A DNA stretch of 64,000 nucleotides, from the NCBI GenBank assembly GCA_020410825.1, contig CP084576.1, positions 1,054,001 to 1,118,000 of the forward strand. The letters run 5' to 3'. A program made the position numbers and the translations under genes. Of the stretch, positions 44,770 through 54,571 are shown piece after piece. Source of the DNA: Candidatus Megaera endosymbiont of Mesostigma viride (GTDB taxonomy: Bacteria > Pseudomonadota > Alphaproteobacteria > Rickettsiales > Rickettsiaceae). The notes below the pieces were generated by a model. The model worked only from the letters and a program-made list of their open reading frames with translations. It ran no database searches and was not told the DNA's origin. How positions within the stretch are numbered: the stretch's first letter is position 1; every line of letters begins with the position of its first letter.

Positions 44770-45623
44770 TTAACAGAGACCTATTTAAACATTTTACAAT
44801 TTTAATAATTGTGGCTTGGTTAACTGTTTTTGTTTTGATACCAAATATTGGAGTAGTAGTAACAAGTTTTCTAGAAAGAGAGGAAGCACATTTTGTAAGC
44901 TTTACCTTTACCTTGGATAATTACAAGAAACTGTTATCTATAATGTATATTAAGGTTTTTTTGAAGAGTTTAGCTATAGCTCTTTATGTTACCATTTTAT
45001 GCTTGCTACTTAGTTATCCATTTGTGTATACAATCTCTCAAACTATTAAAAGCATAATTATTAAAGATTTCTTGCTGATTTTGGTTGTAATACCTTTTTG
45101 GACAAGTTCTTTAATCAGAACTTATGCTATGATGATAGTGCTAAGGACTAATGGATTATTGAATAATTTTTTGATGGCTCTTGGATTAATAGATGAACCG
45201 ATAGAGCTTTTATATAATTGGGCAGCTGTTACTATTGGCCTTGTATATTCCTTACTACCCTTTATGATATTGCCGCTTTATACAGCGTTTGAAAAACTGG
45301 ACCGCAATTATATTAATGCAGCACAAGATTTGGGAGCTGGCAAGATGGATATCTTATTGAAAATTATTATACCCTTAACTAAATCCGGAATAGCTGCAGG
45401 TTGTATTCTAGTTTTTCTATCAACGCTTGGAATGTTTTTTATCCCTGAATTGCTTGGTGGAAGTAAAGAAATCCTGATAGGAAACTTAATAAAAAATCAA
45501 TTCTTAATTGCCAGAGACTGGCCTTTCGGTACAGCAATAGGTACAGTATTAACTGTTATCGTAGTAATATTAATGGTAGTTTATGCCAGGAATACTAAAA
45601 ATACTGATCAATTAGTGGTATAA
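44766..45623 (+). CDS. potB: Spermidine/putrescine ABC transporter permease PotB
   Basis: First permease of the polyamine importer, 285 residues with six helices and the EAA loop NAAQDLGAGKMDILLKIIIP (about 188-207). PFWTSSLIRTYAMM and LGMFFIPELLGG are typical of PotB. It overlaps potA by four bases and potC by one base (TAATG). Confidence 0.92.
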   Translation: MINRDLFKHFTILIIVAWLTVFVLIPNIGVVVTSFLEREEAHFVSFTFTLDNYKKLLSIMYIKVFLKSLAIALYVTILCLLLSYPFVYTISQTIKSIIIKDFLLILVVIPFWTSSLIRTYAMMIVLRTNGLLNNFLMALGLIDEPIELLYNWAAVTIGLVYSLLPFMILPLYTAFEKLDRNYINAAQDLGAGKMDILLKIIIPLTKSGIAAGCILVFLSTLGMFFIPELLGGSKEILIGNLIKNQFLIARDWPFGTAIGTVLTVIVVILMVVYARNTKNTDQLVV

Positions 45624-46390
45624 TGATGAACAGATTAATAAGGCTATACCCGGTATTTATTTATATATTTCTGTACTTACCTATAATTGTATTGATAGTA
45701 TACTCATTTAATTCTTCAAAATATGGCACCAGTTGGCAGGGTTTAACTTTAGAGTGGTATAGAAAATTATATTCGAATAGCCTACTTATGGCTTCAACGA
45801 AAAATTCTTTCCTAGTAGCGGCGCTTTCAGCTTCTATTTCTACTTTGATAGGAACTATATCCGCTTTAGGGTTATATAGTTATAGATTTAAAGGTAGGAA
45901 AGTTTTTTCCTCTATAGTGTATGTACTAGCTATTTCTCCAGATATTATAATGGGGATAAGCTTGCTTATTCTATTTAACCTTATAAACCTAAATTTAGGG
46001 TTTTATAGTTTATTACTCGCTCATATTACTCTTAATTTACCATTTGTAATAATTATTGTTATTGCTCGTTTGAAAACTTTTAACAAGAATCTAATAAATG
46101 CAGCAAGGGATCTCGGAGCCGGTGAGTGGACTATATTTACTAGAATTATATTACCTCTTATTTTACCTTCGGTCATATCTGGGTGGTTACTTGCATTTAC
46201 TTTATCTTTGGATGATGTGGTAATTAGTTTTTTTGTTACCGGACCAAATTTTGAGGTTCTACCGTTAACGTTATTTTCCATGGCACATTTGGGTATTAAA
46301 TCGGAGATTAATGCTCTTTGTACTGTAATTTTTGCAGTGACTTTGGTTTTAATTTTTACATCTCATTTTATATTTAGGAGGAAAATATGA
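45623..46390 (+). CDS. potC: Spermidine/putrescine ABC transporter permease PotC
   Basis: Second permease, 255 residues, with six helices and the EAA loop NAARDLGAGEWTIFTRIILP, followed by SLDDVVISFFVTGP, which is typical of PotC. It overlaps potB by one base and potD by four, so the whole operon is translationally chained. Confidence 0.92.
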   Translation: MMNRLIRLYPVFIYIFLYLPIIVLIVYSFNSSKYGTSWQGLTLEWYRKLYSNSLLMASTKNSFLVAALSASISTLIGTISALGLYSYRFKGRKVFSSIVYVLAISPDIIMGISLLILFNLINLNLGFYSLLLAHITLNLPFVIIIVIARLKTFNKNLINAARDLGAGEWTIFTRIILPLILPSVISGWLLAFTLSLDDVVISFFVTGPNFEVLPLTLFSMAHLGIKSEINALCTVIFAVTLVLIFTSHFIFRRKI

Positions 46391-47424
46391 AAAAATACAT
46401 TACGTTGTTTTTTTTAGTTTTTGGAATTCACTTTACCGCCCCAGCCTCAGTTAGTGAAATTAATGTATATGTTTGGTCAGAATATATACCAGATAGCATA
46501 ATTGAAAAATTTACCGAAGAGACGGGCATAAAAGTGAATCTTTCCACTTACGATAATAATGAGAGCCTATATGCGAAAGTAAAATTATTACATAACTCTA
46601 AATCCGGGTATGATTTAGTCATGCCTTCTACCTATTTTGTTAGCAAAATGAGGGATGAAGGCTTGTTAACGGAATTAGATAAATCCAAAATGGATAACTT
46701 TAAGAATATTGATGAAAGCCTGATAAACAAACCTTTTGATCCAGAGAATAAGTACAGTATACCATACTTTTGGGGAAGTACGGCTCTTTGTTATAACGCT
46801 AAATATGTAAAAGAGGAAGTCGATAGCTTTAATATATTATTTGATCCAAAATACGCCCATAAGATTCTTCTTACTGATGATGTAAGAGAGGTTTTTCATG
46901 TGGCTCTAAAGTTGCTTGGATATAGCGGTAATGATACTAATGAGGAACATATAAAACAAGCTTATGAAAAACTAAAAACGCTAGTTCCTAACGTAAAAAT
47001 TTTTAACTCTGCTTCTCCTAAATTGAACTACATAAACGAGGAAGTTATAATAGGACTGAATCATAATGGTGAGGCTTATGTAGCATCTGTGGAAAATCCT
47101 GATATTAAATATGCTTATCCTAAAGAAGGTGTTATCCTTTGGGTAGATAGTTTTGCTATTCCTTCTAATGCAAAAAATGCTGAAGGCGCTTATAAGTTTG
47201 TTAATTTCCTTTTACGTCCGGAAATTGCTAAAGAAATTAGTCAGACTGTTGGGTTTGCTACAGCCAATAAAGCTGCAAAGGCTTTACTTCCTAAGGAAAT
47301 ATTGAATAATCCGACAATATATCCACCTAAAGATATACAAGATCAAGGAGAATTCCAAGAGGATGTCGGTGAAGCAATAGTGATATATGAAAAATACTGG
47401 GAAATGTTGAAGTTAAATAATTAA
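46387..47424 (+). CDS. potD: Polyamine-binding periplasmic protein PotD
   Basis: Periplasmic receptor of the importer, 345 residues with a signal peptide (about 1-20, cleavage after APAS) and PotD/PotF landmarks: NVYVWSEYIPDSIIEKFTEE, YDLVMPSTYFVSKM, IPYFWGSTALCYN, ILWVDSFAIPSNAKN. The acidic and aromatic residues expected to hold the polyamine amines appear present. Full potABCD means polyamine scavenging from the host; no polyamine synthesis gene is in the window. Confidence 0.93.
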   Translation: MKKYITLFFLVFGIHFTAPASVSEINVYVWSEYIPDSIIEKFTEETGIKVNLSTYDNNESLYAKVKLLHNSKSGYDLVMPSTYFVSKMRDEGLLTELDKSKMDNFKNIDESLINKPFDPENKYSIPYFWGSTALCYNAKYVKEEVDSFNILFDPKYAHKILLTDDVREVFHVALKLLGYSGNDTNEEHIKQAYEKLKTLVPNVKIFNSASPKLNYINEEVIIGLNHNGEAYVASVENPDIKYAYPKEGVILWVDSFAIPSNAKNAEGAYKFVNFLLRPEIAKEISQTVGFATANKAAKALLPKEILNNPTIYPPKDIQDQGEFQEDVGEAIVIYEKYWEMLKLNN

Positions 47425-47461
47425 GCTTTGCAAAGAGTACTAATATAACAATTGGAATCTC

Positions 47462-47893
47462 ATGAGTACTAAATTCTGGATTGGCGTTGCTTCGAAAGAA
47501 CATGTAGAAAATGGTGTTAAATTGGGAATTTGCCAATTTTGTCATGGCAAGATCGGCCCGGCCAAACGCCTCCAGAAAGGGGATTTTGTAATTTATTACT
47601 CTTCCAAGGTATCGATGGAAAGTAATGAGTTATACCAAAAATTTACTGCTATAGGTGAGGTAATAGATGATGTTCCTTATCAGGTAGATATGGGAAGCGA
47701 CTTTAAACCATATAGAAGGAATATCAAGTACCTTAATGCTTGTGATGTTGATATTAAGCCACTTATTCCTATCTTATCATTTATTAAAAACAAAACCTCA
47801 TGGGGTTATGTGTTTAGATATGGCTTTTTGGAAATAGATCGAGACTCGTTCGAAATCATTGAAACCCGGATGCTTGGAAGAAAGCCTTGTTAG
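47462..47893 (+). CDS. EVE-domain protein
   Basis: A 143-residue single-domain EVE (PUA-like, former UPF0310) protein. The start FWIGVASKEHVENGVKLGICQ and LQKGDFVIYYSSKV are family features, as are the later WGYVFRYGFLEID and ETRMLG. EVE domains bind modified bases in DNA or RNA, and stand-alone forms occur near restriction systems or alone; here there is no such neighbour. It follows potD by 37 bases and may be cotranscribed. Ligand unknown. Confidence 0.85.
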   Translation: MSTKFWIGVASKEHVENGVKLGICQFCHGKIGPAKRLQKGDFVIYYSSKVSMESNELYQKFTAIGEVIDDVPYQVDMGSDFKPYRRNIKYLNACDVDIKPLIPILSFIKNKTSWGYVFRYGFLEIDRDSFEIIETRMLGRKPC

Positions 47894-48011
47894 GTAAATA
47901 TAGGAGAGCAATAATATTAAAATTGCTATATCTTTTTAGGTTTTATATTTCCTTTTGAGAAGAAATATCCTATACACCTATGTTATTAGCAAATTGCTAG
48001 GTATATAAAAG

Positions 48012-49193
48012 TTATTGAGACGAAGAAATGGCTTGGAAGGCTTTTAGTTTAAAAATAGGCAAGATGCCCAGCAAATGCTCAAAAATACTTGCCTGAACTT
48101 CTTCGTAATTAAGCCATTTAGTATCTTTAGTAAACACATAAATTTCTATTGGTATACCGTTAGGTGTTGGATCAAGCGTACGTATTAGGAAAGTAAACCC
48201 CTCTTGGTGAATATTTTTATTATTTTTTAGATATTGGCCTATGTAATGCCTAAACGTAGTAAGATTAGTAGTTTGATTTTCCTGGTTAAATAATGGTTTA
48301 TTTTCCGCCGCAAATTCAAGCATGTAAGGTAGCTTCTTGATTGCATTTAATTCTTTTTGAGTACATATTTTTACTGTACTCATATCTAGGCTGATTGCCC
48401 TTTTGATGCGTCTTCCTCCCATTTCGAACATTGGACGCCAATTTTTAACACCGGTTGTTAAAAAGGCGGAAGTTGGAACAGTTGTGTAGGTATTATCGAA
48501 ATTACGTATTACTACTACGGTAATTGTAATTTTTTGGATATCACCATCTGCATTATATTGAGGTAAAGTTACCCAATCACCGACTTGAATAATATTTTGA
48601 AAAGTAACCTGTAAACTTGCAATTAGTCCAAGTAGCGTATCTTTAAAAACGAAAGTTAATAATGCGGCAGCTGCCCCTAAACTAGTAAATAATGAGGAAA
48701 TAGAAATGCCGATAACTAAAGAAAAAATGGCTAATATTGCGCTTACAACTACAAAAATTCTTAAAATTTGTGTATGTAGCTCAATAGCTATTTTTTTGTT
48801 TAATTCTCGAACATTATATAAATCTGCTGTGGCATTTATAATAGCAAGTATAAGAGAGGTAATAGTAAATATTACATATGTAGTTATAACAACGTCTTTT
48901 ATTTTAATTATTACGTTATTTATCAAGTTAGACTGATCAAGGAGATCGCTCCAAAATTCTAGATATAATGCGAAAAATACTTTTATAATACGCCCAGATA
49001 GGTTTTTTTTATGTAGAATTTCAGCATATTTTTTGCTTTTATACCCTATTAGTTTGCTAATACCAGGTAGTACTACAGTTTTGGCGCTAATTAAAAATGG
49101 GTATAAAAAAATAACCATTATAAAAAGTATTATTAATAATTGATATTCTGCATAAAATGTATAGAGACTTTTTATAGTAAATAAATTTTCCAT
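48012..49193 (-). CDS. MscS-type mechanosensitive channel, YbdG-like
   Basis: A 393-residue inner-membrane channel. About five N-terminal helices lead to the pore helix (SLGAAAALLTFVFKDTLLGL) and the beta domain (DWVTLPQYNADGDIQKITIT, TVPTSAFLTTGVKNW). The motif NWRPMFEMGGRRIKRAISLD places it in the YbdG branch rather than small MscS. It probably protects against osmotic downshift. It is a single minus-strand gene, upstream of which lies an MFS gene. Confidence 0.9.
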   Translation of the reverse strand: MENLFTIKSLYTFYAEYQLLIILFIMVIFLYPFLISAKTVVLPGISKLIGYKSKKYAEILHKKNLSGRIIKVFFALYLEFWSDLLDQSNLINNVIIKIKDVVITTYVIFTITSLILAIINATADLYNVRELNKKIAIELHTQILRIFVVVSAILAIFSLVIGISISSLFTSLGAAAALLTFVFKDTLLGLIASLQVTFQNIIQVGDWVTLPQYNADGDIQKITITVVVIRNFDNTYTTVPTSAFLTTGVKNWRPMFEMGGRRIKRAISLDMSTVKICTQKELNAIKKLPYMLEFAAENKPLFNQENQTTNLTTFRHYIGQYLKNNKNIHQEGFTFLIRTLDPTPNGIPIEIYVFTKDTKWLNYEEVQASIFEHLLGILPIFKLKAFQAISSSQ

Positions 49194-49265
49194 AAACGAT
49201 ATATAACTTATTAATGCCTGTTAAAACCTTTATTATAGCCTGATTTGCTCTTACTCTAAATGCTA

Positions 49266-50579
49266 TCAAACAATATCATTAGTAGCAAAAGACCCATATT
49301 CTTTCGGTATTTTATGATCAGGATGAGTTTCTTTCATAAAGAAAACTATAATAAAAGAAATTAGGAGAGAGATTGGAACAATAACAAGAGCAAATCGGTA
49401 ATCTTCACCATTGTAACAAGGTACATCGAGGAGTGTTCGTCCATTATTATGATAATCAATCAAAACTCCAATAATAGGTAAAAATATAGTACCGGTAGAC
49501 ATTACTATGGCATTGACAAAGGCTATCGATACCCCGCTCATTTTTAAAGGCATGGTTTCACAAATACTTGCAAAACTTAAGCATTTTGCGGTATAGGCAA
49601 AGCCTCCCACAAAAAATAGTACGTATAGTAGGTAATAAGGAACTTGAAAAATAATAACGATAAACCAGACAATGGTGGTAACAAAAGAGCCACAAAACAT
49701 TGGTAAACGTCTGTTTTTAGCAATATCCGAAAAATAAGCGAAAAAGGGGCTTCCGATAGCAGCACCAAAAAACATTGTTGATACTATAGTAGCAGCGCTA
49801 ATATCAGATACTTGATAGGTAGTTCTTATGAATGATACCCCCCATGCTACCCCGATTACGGTAATTGGAAGGTACATCAACATCCCGTAGATAGCTAAAA
49901 TCCAAGCCTGAGGTGTCTTAAGTAAAAGTAAAATATCGGTAAATGGATGATTATTAGCATAAATATCAGGTAGTTCTTCATGATGATCAACAGGGGGATA
50001 ATTACTAACAAAAAAATAAATAATTATGGAAACTATAAGGCCAATAAACCCCAAGAATTCCATGGTATTTTTAAATCCTACCTCATTTAGGATCATCTCA
50101 AGAGGAGCACCGCCAAGACCAGCACCAGCAGTTCCCATAAGAATTACTAACCCTGTAACTTTTGCTACATGTTTTGGTTCAAGCCATAATGTTCCGAGTT
50201 TTATAGTTCCGATTAAACCGCATGCTGATCCCATTCCCATTAAGAATCTTGCACATCCTCCGATTAATGGGCTAGTTGTATTTCCAAAAATAAAGCATGA
50301 TAGTCCGCAAAGGGTTGCTGCTATACATAGAAATAACCTTGGCCCGAAGCGGTCTATAGTAATACCAAGAGGGAGCTGCATGGCTGAGTACGACCAGTTA
50401 TAAGCTCCAAGTAATACCCCAAGTCCTGCTGCATCAAGTGCAAAATTGCTAAGCAGTTCATTATTCATGATATTTGGTGAAACACGGATCATGAATTGAT
50501 ACATGTAAAAGATACCGCCACAAGCTACAACCATCCAGCCTTTAATATTTTGCTTGTATGTATTTGTTTTGGAATTCAT
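49266..50579 (-). CDS. MFS transporter
   Basis: A 437-residue twelve-helix major facilitator. The opening GWMVVACGGIFYMYQFMIRVSPNIM and the loop GITIDRFGPRLFLCIAA are characteristic of a group of rickettsial and legionella MFS proteins sometimes compared with phthalate/hexuronate transporters. Substrate unknown. It is the upstream partner of the MscS gene on the minus strand. Confidence 0.85.
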   Translation of the reverse strand: MNSKTNTYKQNIKGWMVVACGGIFYMYQFMIRVSPNIMNNELLSNFALDAAGLGVLLGAYNWSYSAMQLPLGITIDRFGPRLFLCIAATLCGLSCFIFGNTTSPLIGGCARFLMGMGSACGLIGTIKLGTLWLEPKHVAKVTGLVILMGTAGAGLGGAPLEMILNEVGFKNTMEFLGFIGLIVSIIIYFFVSNYPPVDHHEELPDIYANNHPFTDILLLLKTPQAWILAIYGMLMYLPITVIGVAWGVSFIRTTYQVSDISAATIVSTMFFGAAIGSPFFAYFSDIAKNRRLPMFCGSFVTTIVWFIVIIFQVPYYLLYVLFFVGGFAYTAKCLSFASICETMPLKMSGVSIAFVNAIVMSTGTIFLPIIGVLIDYHNNGRTLLDVPCYNGEDYRFALVIVPISLLISFIIVFFMKETHPDHKIPKEYGSFATNDIV

Positions 50580-50721
50580 TATTCTTTTTACTATTTATAT
50601 TTTTTTAGATATCTAGGAAATATACTGCACGAAATGGAAGTCTAACATATGAAGGCAATAAACGTCAAATATTCTCCCTATCTGTAAATTGAAGGTAAAT
50701 AATATGAGGTAGGTATTATGC

Positions 50722-51393
50722 CTACTGGTAATTTTTTTCTAAATGCTGTTTATCCAAATATTCGGGTTTACCAAAAATATCCGGATCCTGCATAATGAAT
50801 AATTTATTGTTTATATTAGTAATTTTTTTTGTTGTTTTGAAATTCAATGTAATTATATTATTTTCTTCAACTATTGTCATTGTTTCGATATTTCGGGTAT
50901 GTTTATTAAATAAAATTTCACTAATTTTACCTGAATCTAAATGACTTAACTCCAATTTATAACACCCGTTCTCTTCCTTGGCAGAAAGAACCTCGAATTG
51001 ATTATCAAAATTTATCTGATCAATTAACAAAAAATTAAAAATATTTTCTTCTGCTGAAATCCTGCTTAAATTTTCCATTTCATAGTCGTAAACAGAAACG
51101 TAGTTTTTATTACCCACAATCAGTAGCGGAAAGGGTTTGAAGTAATTGACCCTAAATTTATACGGTTTATTTATAACTAGAATACCGCTAGCTTTTGTTC
51201 CTTGAGTGTCTGATTGGTCAAAATTAATAGCTACTGACTGAATATTTTGAATATAAGATTTTATATTGTCTACAATCTCTTTTTCTGAAGCAGCAAATGC
51301 AAAGTTGAGCTTGCATACCATTAATAGTATTATTATAAAATTAATTATACTCTGATTGCTAAACTTATGCGACTTAGCGGGTAGGTAATTCAT
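50722..51393 (-). CDS. lolA: Outer-membrane lipoprotein carrier protein LolA
   Basis: Periplasmic chaperone carrying lipoproteins from LolCDE to the outer membrane. From the ATG at 51393 the product is 223 residues. That start has an AGGACA site 8 bases upstream and is preferred over the ATG at 51411. A somewhat long N-terminal region precedes a signal-type helix (FIIILLMVCKLNFAFAAS). Family features follow: VAINFDQSDTQGTKASGILVINKPYKFRVNY and NLSRISAEEN. LolB was not seen, as is usual in Alphaproteobacteria. Confidence 0.88.
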   Translation of the reverse strand: MNYLPAKSHKFSNQSIINFIIILLMVCKLNFAFAASEKEIVDNIKSYIQNIQSVAINFDQSDTQGTKASGILVINKPYKFRVNYFKPFPLLIVGNKNYVSVYDYEMENLSRISAEENIFNFLLIDQINFDNQFEVLSAKEENGCYKLELSHLDSGKISEILFNKHTRNIETMTIVEENNIITLNFKTTKKITNINNKLFIMQDPDIFGKPEYLDKQHLEKNYQ

Positions 51394-51489
51394 AAAAAGT
51401 GTCCTGTACATTTGATTTAAGTTTTTATATAGTAATGAATGCGTAATACAAGTTCAAACAGTAATAATATTTTTTATTAATAAATAAAG

Positions 51490-52623
51490 ATGAGCATTAA
51501 AATTGCTGCGTTAAAAGAAAGGGCTAAAGGAGAAACTAGGACTGCAATTACCCCAGAAGTAGCTAGGTTATACGCAAAAAAGGGTTATAGTGTTTTTGTT
51601 GAGAAATCTATAGGGGTAGCGGCAAATTTTACCGATGAGGAATATACAGCAGCCGGAGCTAAGGTCTCCGGAGTGCCACTCGAAATCATTTCTGATGCTG
51701 ATATTATCTTAAAAGTTCAGCCTTCTCCAATGGAGGAAACTCTAAATGAAGTAAATATAGCCAAACCTGGTGCTACTATAGTGGGCTTGCTTTCGCCCCA
51801 TTCTCATAGTGAATATATAGATAAAGCTATATCTAAAAATTTATCAACTATAGCCATGGAGTTAGTTCCGAGGGTTACTAAAGCCCAAAGTATGGATGTT
51901 TTATCTTCACAAAGTAATTTGGCCGGTTATAGAGCGGTAATAGAGGCATGTTATTATTATGACAGAGCTTTTCCTATGATGATGACGGCGGCTGGAACTG
52001 TAAATCCGGCAAAAGTATTGATTATCGGTGTTGGAGTAGCAGGGTTGCAGGCTATCGCGACTGCAAAAAGATTAGGCGCAGTTGTATCTGCCTATGATGT
52101 AAGGGCAGCAACAAAAGAACAAGTGGAAAGTTTGAATGCAAAATTTGTTTATCCACCAGCTGGGCTAGTTGATAGAGAAGATAAATCGGGATATGCAAGA
52201 GAAGTGACTAAGGATTTTGCTTCTATTCAAGAAGAGTTTTTACTTGGCATAATAGCTAATTTTGACGTAGTTATTACTACTGCCCAAATTCCCGGTAAAA
52301 AAGCACCAATTCTTCTTACAAAAAATATGGTTTCTAAAATGAAATTGGGTTCAGTTATAGTTGATATAGCAACTGCTACCGGGGGTAACGTGGAGGATTC
52401 TGTTATTGATAAAATCATAAGTAAAAAAGGAGTAAAGATTATTGGTTGGTCTGCTATAGCAACAAGAGTAGCCTCTGATGCTTCAAAATTATATGCAAAA
52501 AATTTATATAATTTTTTAGAACATGCCATAAAAAATGGAAAAATAGACTTTTCTGATGACATTGTTGAAGAAATGCTTATAGGTAAGGATGGGAAAATGA
52601 TGAATAAGAAATTTAAAGTATAG
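51490..52623 (+). CDS. pntAA: NAD(P) transhydrogenase subunit alpha 1
   Basis: NAD(H)-binding domain I of the proton-translocating transhydrogenase, which makes NADPH using the proton gradient. It has 377 residues with the opening [26 protein letters not shown] stretch, the dinucleotide motif [17 protein letters not shown] (about 175-192), [11 protein letters not shown] and GSVIVDIA. It is the split-alpha arrangement of Alphaproteobacteria, with pntAB following after 11 bases. Confidence 0.96.
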   Translation: MSIKIAALKERAKGETRTAITPEVARLYAKKGYSVFVEKSIGVAANFTDEEYTAAGAKVSGVPLEIISDADIILKVQPSPMEETLNEVNIAKPGATIVGLLSPHSHSEYIDKAISKNLSTIAMELVPRVTKAQSMDVLSSQSNLAGYRAVIEACYYYDRAFPMMMTAAGTVNPAKVLIIGVGVAGLQAIATAKRLGAVVSAYDVRAATKEQVESLNAKFVYPPAGLVDREDKSGYAREVTKDFASIQEEFLLGIIANFDVVITTAQIPGKKAPILLTKNMVSKMKLGSVIVDIATATGGNVEDSVIDKIISKKGVKIIGWSAIATRVASDASKLYAKNLYNFLEHAIKNGKIDFSDDIVEEMLIGKDGKMMNKKFKV

Positions 52624-52634
52624 AGGGGAAGTTC

Positions 52635-53033
52635 ATGAATCAAGAGCTAGCAATTGCTACTAAGCAGGCAGCAGAATTATCTGAGACAGCTGCATTATTG
52701 TCTGAGAAACTAAATTCGCTTGCAACACAGGTGCAATTTCAGAATACCTCTACTGTAGATCCTTTTATATTTGCCATTACGATATTCTCTTTAGCATGTT
52801 TTGTCGGTTATTATGTCGTCTGGAAGGTTACCCCTGCGCTGCATACTCCTCTTATGTCCATTACTAATGCCATATCTGGGATTATTATAATAGGAGCTCT
52901 AATTGCTTCAAGCTCGCAAGGTTTTAGTTTATCTATGGTTTTAGGCTTTTTGGCTGCGTTTTTGGCATCTATCAATATTTTTGGAGGTTTCATAGTAACC
53001 GAAAGAATGTTGGAGATGTTTAAAAAGAAGTAA
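52635..53033 (+). CDS. pntAB: NAD(P) transhydrogenase subunit alpha 2
   Basis: Small membrane subunit of 132 residues. A short N-terminal helix is followed by about four transmembrane helices; [27 protein letters not shown] and [12 protein letters not shown] are near-invariant family stretches. It is part of the proton channel together with PntB. Confidence 0.95.
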   Translation: MNQELAIATKQAAELSETAALLSEKLNSLATQVQFQNTSTVDPFIFAITIFSLACFVGYYVVWKVTPALHTPLMSITNAISGIIIIGALIASSSQGFSLSMVLGFLAAFLASINIFGGFIVTERMLEMFKKK

Positions 53034-53053
53034 TCTACAAATAATTTTTTGTT

Positions 53054-54451
53054 ATGTCAGTGCGTTTAATCGAAATACTATATTTGGTATCTGCTGTTTG
53101 TTTTATTTTCTCCCTAAAAGGATTATCTTCACCTAAAACAGCAAGAAAAGGGAGCTTGATAGGAATATTGGGAATGTTGATAGCTTTGTTTGCAACATTT
53201 TCCTTACCTGATTTTTATCACAAAATACCATTATTAATTACTGTTGGTTTAGGAGGGATTGCTGGGGGGTATGTGGCTAGAAAAATCCCAATGACCTCAA
53301 TGCCCGAATTAGTTGCTGGGTTTCATTCTTTTGTGGGGTTAGCTGCAGTATTTGTAGCATTTGCTGCTTTATTACTGCCAGCAAATTTTGGGATTACAGA
53401 TCATCAGGGGGGGATAACAATTTTAGCTCGGGTTGAGATGTCGCTCGGAGCTGCTATTGGAGCGCTTACCTTTAGTGGTTCAATTATAGCATTTGGCAAA
53501 TTACAAGGTTTTATTGATTCAAAGCCTCTAAAATTTGCAGGGCAGCAGTATGTCTGTTTAATGGCGAGTATTTTCCTTATCACAATAATGATTTATTTTG
53601 CTCAAAACCAAAGTATTTTTTTGTTTAGCTTGATCGTTATAATTGCATTAATAGTAGGGGTCTTACTTATTGTTCCTATAGGCGGGGCTGATATGCCGGT
53701 AGTGGTTTCGATGTTAAATTCCTATTCCGGATGGGCAGCAGCTGGTATTGGATTTACGCTTGGAAATAGTTTGCTTATTATTACAGGGGCACTTGTGGGA
53801 GCAAGTGGAGCTATCTTGAGTTATATAATGTGCAAAGCAATGAATCGCTCCCTGCTGAATGTGATTTTTGGAGCTTTTAAACCGTCTGGGAAAGCTTTAG
53901 CCCAAGCAGAACAGGAGGAAAGGCAAGTTAATATTAGTAGCCCAGAAGATGCGGCTTATCAACTAGAGCATACTGATTCTGTAATAATTGTACCGGGTTA
54001 TGGTATGGCGGTTGCTCAGTCTCAACATGCTATAAAAGAAATGGTTGATCATTTAAAGAAAAAAGGAATCAAGGTAAGATTTGCTATTCATCCGGTAGCA
54101 GGAAGAATGCCGGGCCACATGAATGTCCTGCTTGCAGAAGCAAATATAGATTACGATGATGTTTTTGAACTTGATGAAATAAATAATGATTTTGCATCAA
54201 CTGATGTAGTTTTAGTAGTGGGTGCAAATGATGTTACGAATCCAGCTGCCAAATCTGACCCCAATAGCCCTATTTTCGGCATGCCGATTTTGGATGTGGC
54301 ATCTGCTAAAACTATATTTTTTATAAAAAGATCTATGGCTTCGGGTTATGCAGGGATTCAAAATGAACTATTTTTTCAAAATAATACATTAATGCTCTTT
54401 GGCGATGCAAAAAAAGTAATAGAAAGTATAGTAAAGTCCTTTGATGTATAG
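53054..54451 (+). CDS. pntB: NAD(P) transhydrogenase subunit beta
   Basis: Carries the rest of the proton channel (about eight helices, residues 1-265) and NADP-binding domain III (about 285-465, with VPGYGMAVAQSQHAI, PVAGRMPGHMNVLLAEA and GANDVTNPAA). The 465 residues are normal. It completes the pntAA-AB-B operon. A perfect-stem inverted repeat follows at 54491-54538. Confidence 0.97.
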   Translation: MSVRLIEILYLVSAVCFIFSLKGLSSPKTARKGSLIGILGMLIALFATFSLPDFYHKIPLLITVGLGGIAGGYVARKIPMTSMPELVAGFHSFVGLAAVFVAFAALLLPANFGITDHQGGITILARVEMSLGAAIGALTFSGSIIAFGKLQGFIDSKPLKFAGQQYVCLMASIFLITIMIYFAQNQSIFLFSLIVIIALIVGVLLIVPIGGADMPVVVSMLNSYSGWAAAGIGFTLGNSLLIITGALVGASGAILSYIMCKAMNRSLLNVIFGAFKPSGKALAQAEQEERQVNISSPEDAAYQLEHTDSVIIVPGYGMAVAQSQHAIKEMVDHLKKKGIKVRFAIHPVAGRMPGHMNVLLAEANIDYDDVFELDEINNDFASTDVVLVVGANDVTNPAAKSDPNSPIFGMPILDVASAKTIFFIKRSMASGYAGIQNELFFQNNTLMLFGDAKKVIESIVKSFDV

Positions 54452-54490
54452 TTAGTTTATCTATTTCATAAATTTTTATTTCACAAATGG

Positions 54491-54538
54491 TTTTACTTGT
54501 TTATAATCTGCCGAATAATGCTAATTATACAAGTAAAA
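54491..54538 (+). repeat. Inverted repeat after pntB, possible terminator
   Basis: Arms TTTTACTTGTTTATAAT (54491-54507) and ATTATACAAGTAAAA (54524-54538) pair over the first ten bases perfectly, and over five more past a two-base bulge, around a 16-base loop. It lies 40 bases after pntB and 33 bases before the next gene. No tight T-run follows, so it may be a terminator or a regulatory palindrome. Confidence 0.4.
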
Positions 54539-54571
54539 TTTGTATAAGTAATTTTATATTATTATAGCTCA

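Noticed and set aside
48012..50579. Antisense frames within mscS and MFS genes (for example 48706-48936, 50026-50403)
   Set aside because: They mirror hydrophobic or low-complexity codons of the real genes and lack start signals.
50706..50735. Hairpin GTAGG/CCTAC near the end of lolA as terminator
   Set aside because: On the lolA strand it overlaps the stop and is not followed by T residues; on the other strand no gene ends there.
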